Shown here in pieces: positions 62,489-64,000 of a stretch of 64,000 bases of DNA. A program made the position numbers and the translations under genes. The notes beneath the pieces are model-generated. The model searched no databases and was not told where the DNA came from. It was given only the letters and a program-made list of their open reading frames with translations. Within the stretch, counting starts at the first letter, position 1, and each line of letters begins with the position of its first letter. The stretch covers positions 2,418,001 through 2,482,000 of the forward strand of contig NZ_CP073578.1 of assembly GCF_018199995.1 (NCBI RefSeq), read 5' to 3'. The stretch is from Photobacterium sp. GJ3. Lineage in GTDB: Bacteria; Pseudomonadota; Gammaproteobacteria; Enterobacterales; Vibrionaceae.

Positions 62489-63616
62489 TTAGAAGTAGTA
62501 CTCGACTCCCCATCCCCAACCGAACTCAGCATCTGAGTCGTCTTTCGAAATCATATAAGGGCGCACATAAGTGATTGCAGAATCATCCAGGAAGTACAAG
62601 ATATTTGTAGAAACGATGTAGTCCTCGGAACCAGATATAGATTTTCCTTTCGCATCGGCTTCCAGATTCGCCGCATAGTTGGCTTTAAACTGCCAGTTTT
62701 CTACGCCACTATAAACCAGACCGACTGAGTAGCTTCCCTGCTCAATGTCCATGTCCGTGAAGTTAATCTCACTTCCATCAACATTAAACTTACCATCATC
62801 ATAGTCAGCAGCTTCGTGTTTGTACGCACCGTAAACACCAAAGTCACCCAGATTCAGCTCAAAGCCCAGCAGATATGCATCTGTATCCGATTTAGTGCTG
62901 CCTTTAACCTCATCAAACTTAGGCGGATTGCCGGGCTGTTGTGCCAGATAGGCACGGTAGAAGGTCGAGTTTGCACTGACGTCGCGGTCAGAGCCTGCTT
63001 CATACGCCGCATGCAGCGTGAACAGACCTGTTGAATAATGTGCGCCGACGCCGTAGAAGTTGGAATCTTTGTCATCCTCAGTACCACGGCCTGCTGCCAC
63101 ATTAAAGGTGAAGCCGCTGTAGTTGCCTGAATCGAAGCGAACCATGTTTGATTGACGGTCGTAACGTGCACCACCAACAACATCACCGCCCCAGTCGAAA
63201 ATTGCACCCGCGCGCTGACCTGAGTATGGCCAGTCGATCACTTCATACAATGGTGTCAGCATACGGCCCAAGCGAACCCGGCTACCATCGTCGAAACTTG
63301 CACCGATATAGGTATCACGAACACCTAAACCTGAGTTACCGCCCGCGTCACCAACATCACCACCTTCCAGCTGCCAGATCAGGTTCGGACCACGCGCCAA
63401 CTCTTTTGAGCCACGCAGACCAAAACGGGATTCGTTAACCACATTCAGTGGGGCGTCACCACCACCAATTTTATCTTCACCGAATTGCCACACAGAAACT
63501 GCAACCTGGCCGTACAGATCCACTGTATCTGTCGCAGGTGCGGCTTGCGCCGTTGTTGCAACTGCAGCTGATGCAATGGCTAAACCTAAAAGCGAACGCT
63601 TGAACACATTTTCCAT
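62489..63616 (-). CDS. Outer-membrane porin (gram-negative type)
   Basis: A 375-residue porin from the ATG at 63616 (MENVFKRSLLGLAIASAAVA), with GGAG upstream; the longer frame to 63709 is non-typical. Signal peptide ends TTAQAAPA. Mature start VDLYGQVAVSVWQFGEDK, loop-3-like segment and C-terminal aromatic residue (GWGWGVEYYF) required by the beta-barrel machinery. Substrate specificity cannot be read. Related to Vibrio/Photobacterium OmpU/OmpL-like porins, but I cannot name it. Confidence 0.9.
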   Translation of the reverse strand: MENVFKRSLLGLAIASAAVATTAQAAPATDTVDLYGQVAVSVWQFGEDKIGGGDAPLNVVNESRFGLRGSKELARGPNLIWQLEGGDVGDAGGNSGLGVRDTYIGASFDDGSRVRLGRMLTPLYEVIDWPYSGQRAGAIFDWGGDVVGGARYDRQSNMVRFDSGNYSGFTFNVAAGRGTEDDKDSNFYGVGAHYSTGLFTLHAAYEAGSDRDVSANSTFYRAYLAQQPGNPPKFDEVKGSTKSDTDAYLLGFELNLGDFGVYGAYKHEAADYDDGKFNVDGSEINFTDMDIEQGSYSVGLVYSGVENWQFKANYAANLEADAKGKSISGSEDYIVSTNILYFLDDSAITYVRPYMISKDDSDAEFGWGWGVEYYF

Positions 63617-64000
63617 GGAAAAACTCCTAAAAAAACTAGCTGTAGACCTGACGCCAAATAAGGTTGGCCGCCGTTGACGACAGGTCACTCTCCCCAATAT
63701 GTCAGTCAAACCTGATGTGAGTTTGCTATTCCATATTTTGTTTGGTTGGGAACTTTAATCAGTTCAAGGGTAAGACTACTTTCGCGGCGCAAAACATCAA
63801 TCAGAAGTTAATTTGTCGTTAAAAAAATATGATTCAGCGCAAATTTATCTGGTATCAGTGATCCTAGTCATGGTTCCATTAAATGGCTTTTATTAATTGA
63901 ATTAAAATCTTATATTTCAGTTAGATATAAAAATAACATTCTTACTACTGCGATCTTGATTGTACTTTTCTGCATGTTACAACATGTGTTTCATCTGATT
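63617..64000. other. Non-coding region upstream of the porin
   Basis: A 384-bp AT-rich stretch to the window edge. It must hold the porin promoter, but no single -10/-35 pair stands out. I see no open frame, RNA gene or repeat in it. Confidence 0.5.

Overview
The window is a Vibrionaceae-type chromosomal segment (gamma-proteobacteria). It carries the flrA/flrB/flrC regulators, the parC/parP polar-chemotaxis genes, flhF/flhG, flaI/flaG, tandem flagellins, and flgO/flgP/flgT for the H and T rings. This combination is typical of sheathed or polar flagella in Vibrio and its relatives. I cannot fix the genus from sequence alone; Photobacterium, Grimontia, Enterovibrio and Vibrio are all possible.

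Layout: (1) 1-2517, cytochrome c maturation genes ccmABCDE, minus strand, ccmE cut by the left edge. (2) 2626-3775, plus strand, a second FliK-like protein and a stand-alone FlhB C-terminal-domain protein. (3) 3796-14918, minus strand: DUF2802, cheW, parP, parC, cheB, cheA, cheZ, cheY, fliA, flhG, flhF. (4) 14984-30000: flhA, flhB, fliRQPONMLK, fliJIHGFE. (5) 30116-34237: the regulatory cascade flrC, flrB, flrA. (6) 34468-39921: fliS, flaI, fliD, flaG and two flagellins. (7) 40196-52249: flgL, flgK, an inserted plus-strand secreted-protein gene, and flgJ back to flgB. (8) 52412-55878: cheR, cheV, then plus-strand flgA, flgM, flgN. (9) 56161-64000: a TRIC-type channel, flgP/flgO, flgT, tRNA-Arg(CCU), a small secreted protein, gltX, a DUF2057 protein and a porin.

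Regulation can be read from the DNA. GG-N10-GC sigma-54 promoters precede flrB, fliK, fliE, flgB, flgF, flgK and one flagellin (FlaA-like), with a weaker candidate at flhA. Clear sigma-28 (FliA) promoters precede the second flagellin and flgM. This fits the known FlrA -> FlrBC -> FliA hierarchy.

Points of interest: flgH and flgI each carry an apparent one-base deletion in a GGG run. CheA has no recognisable P2 domain; its linker carries three copies of a motif that closely resembles the CheY-binding N-terminus of FliM and the C-terminus of CheZ encoded in the same window. Two 162-bp fold-back (MITE-like) repeats with covarying terminal arms sit at 38542 and 50538. Several terminators share the same CGGCAAG arm.
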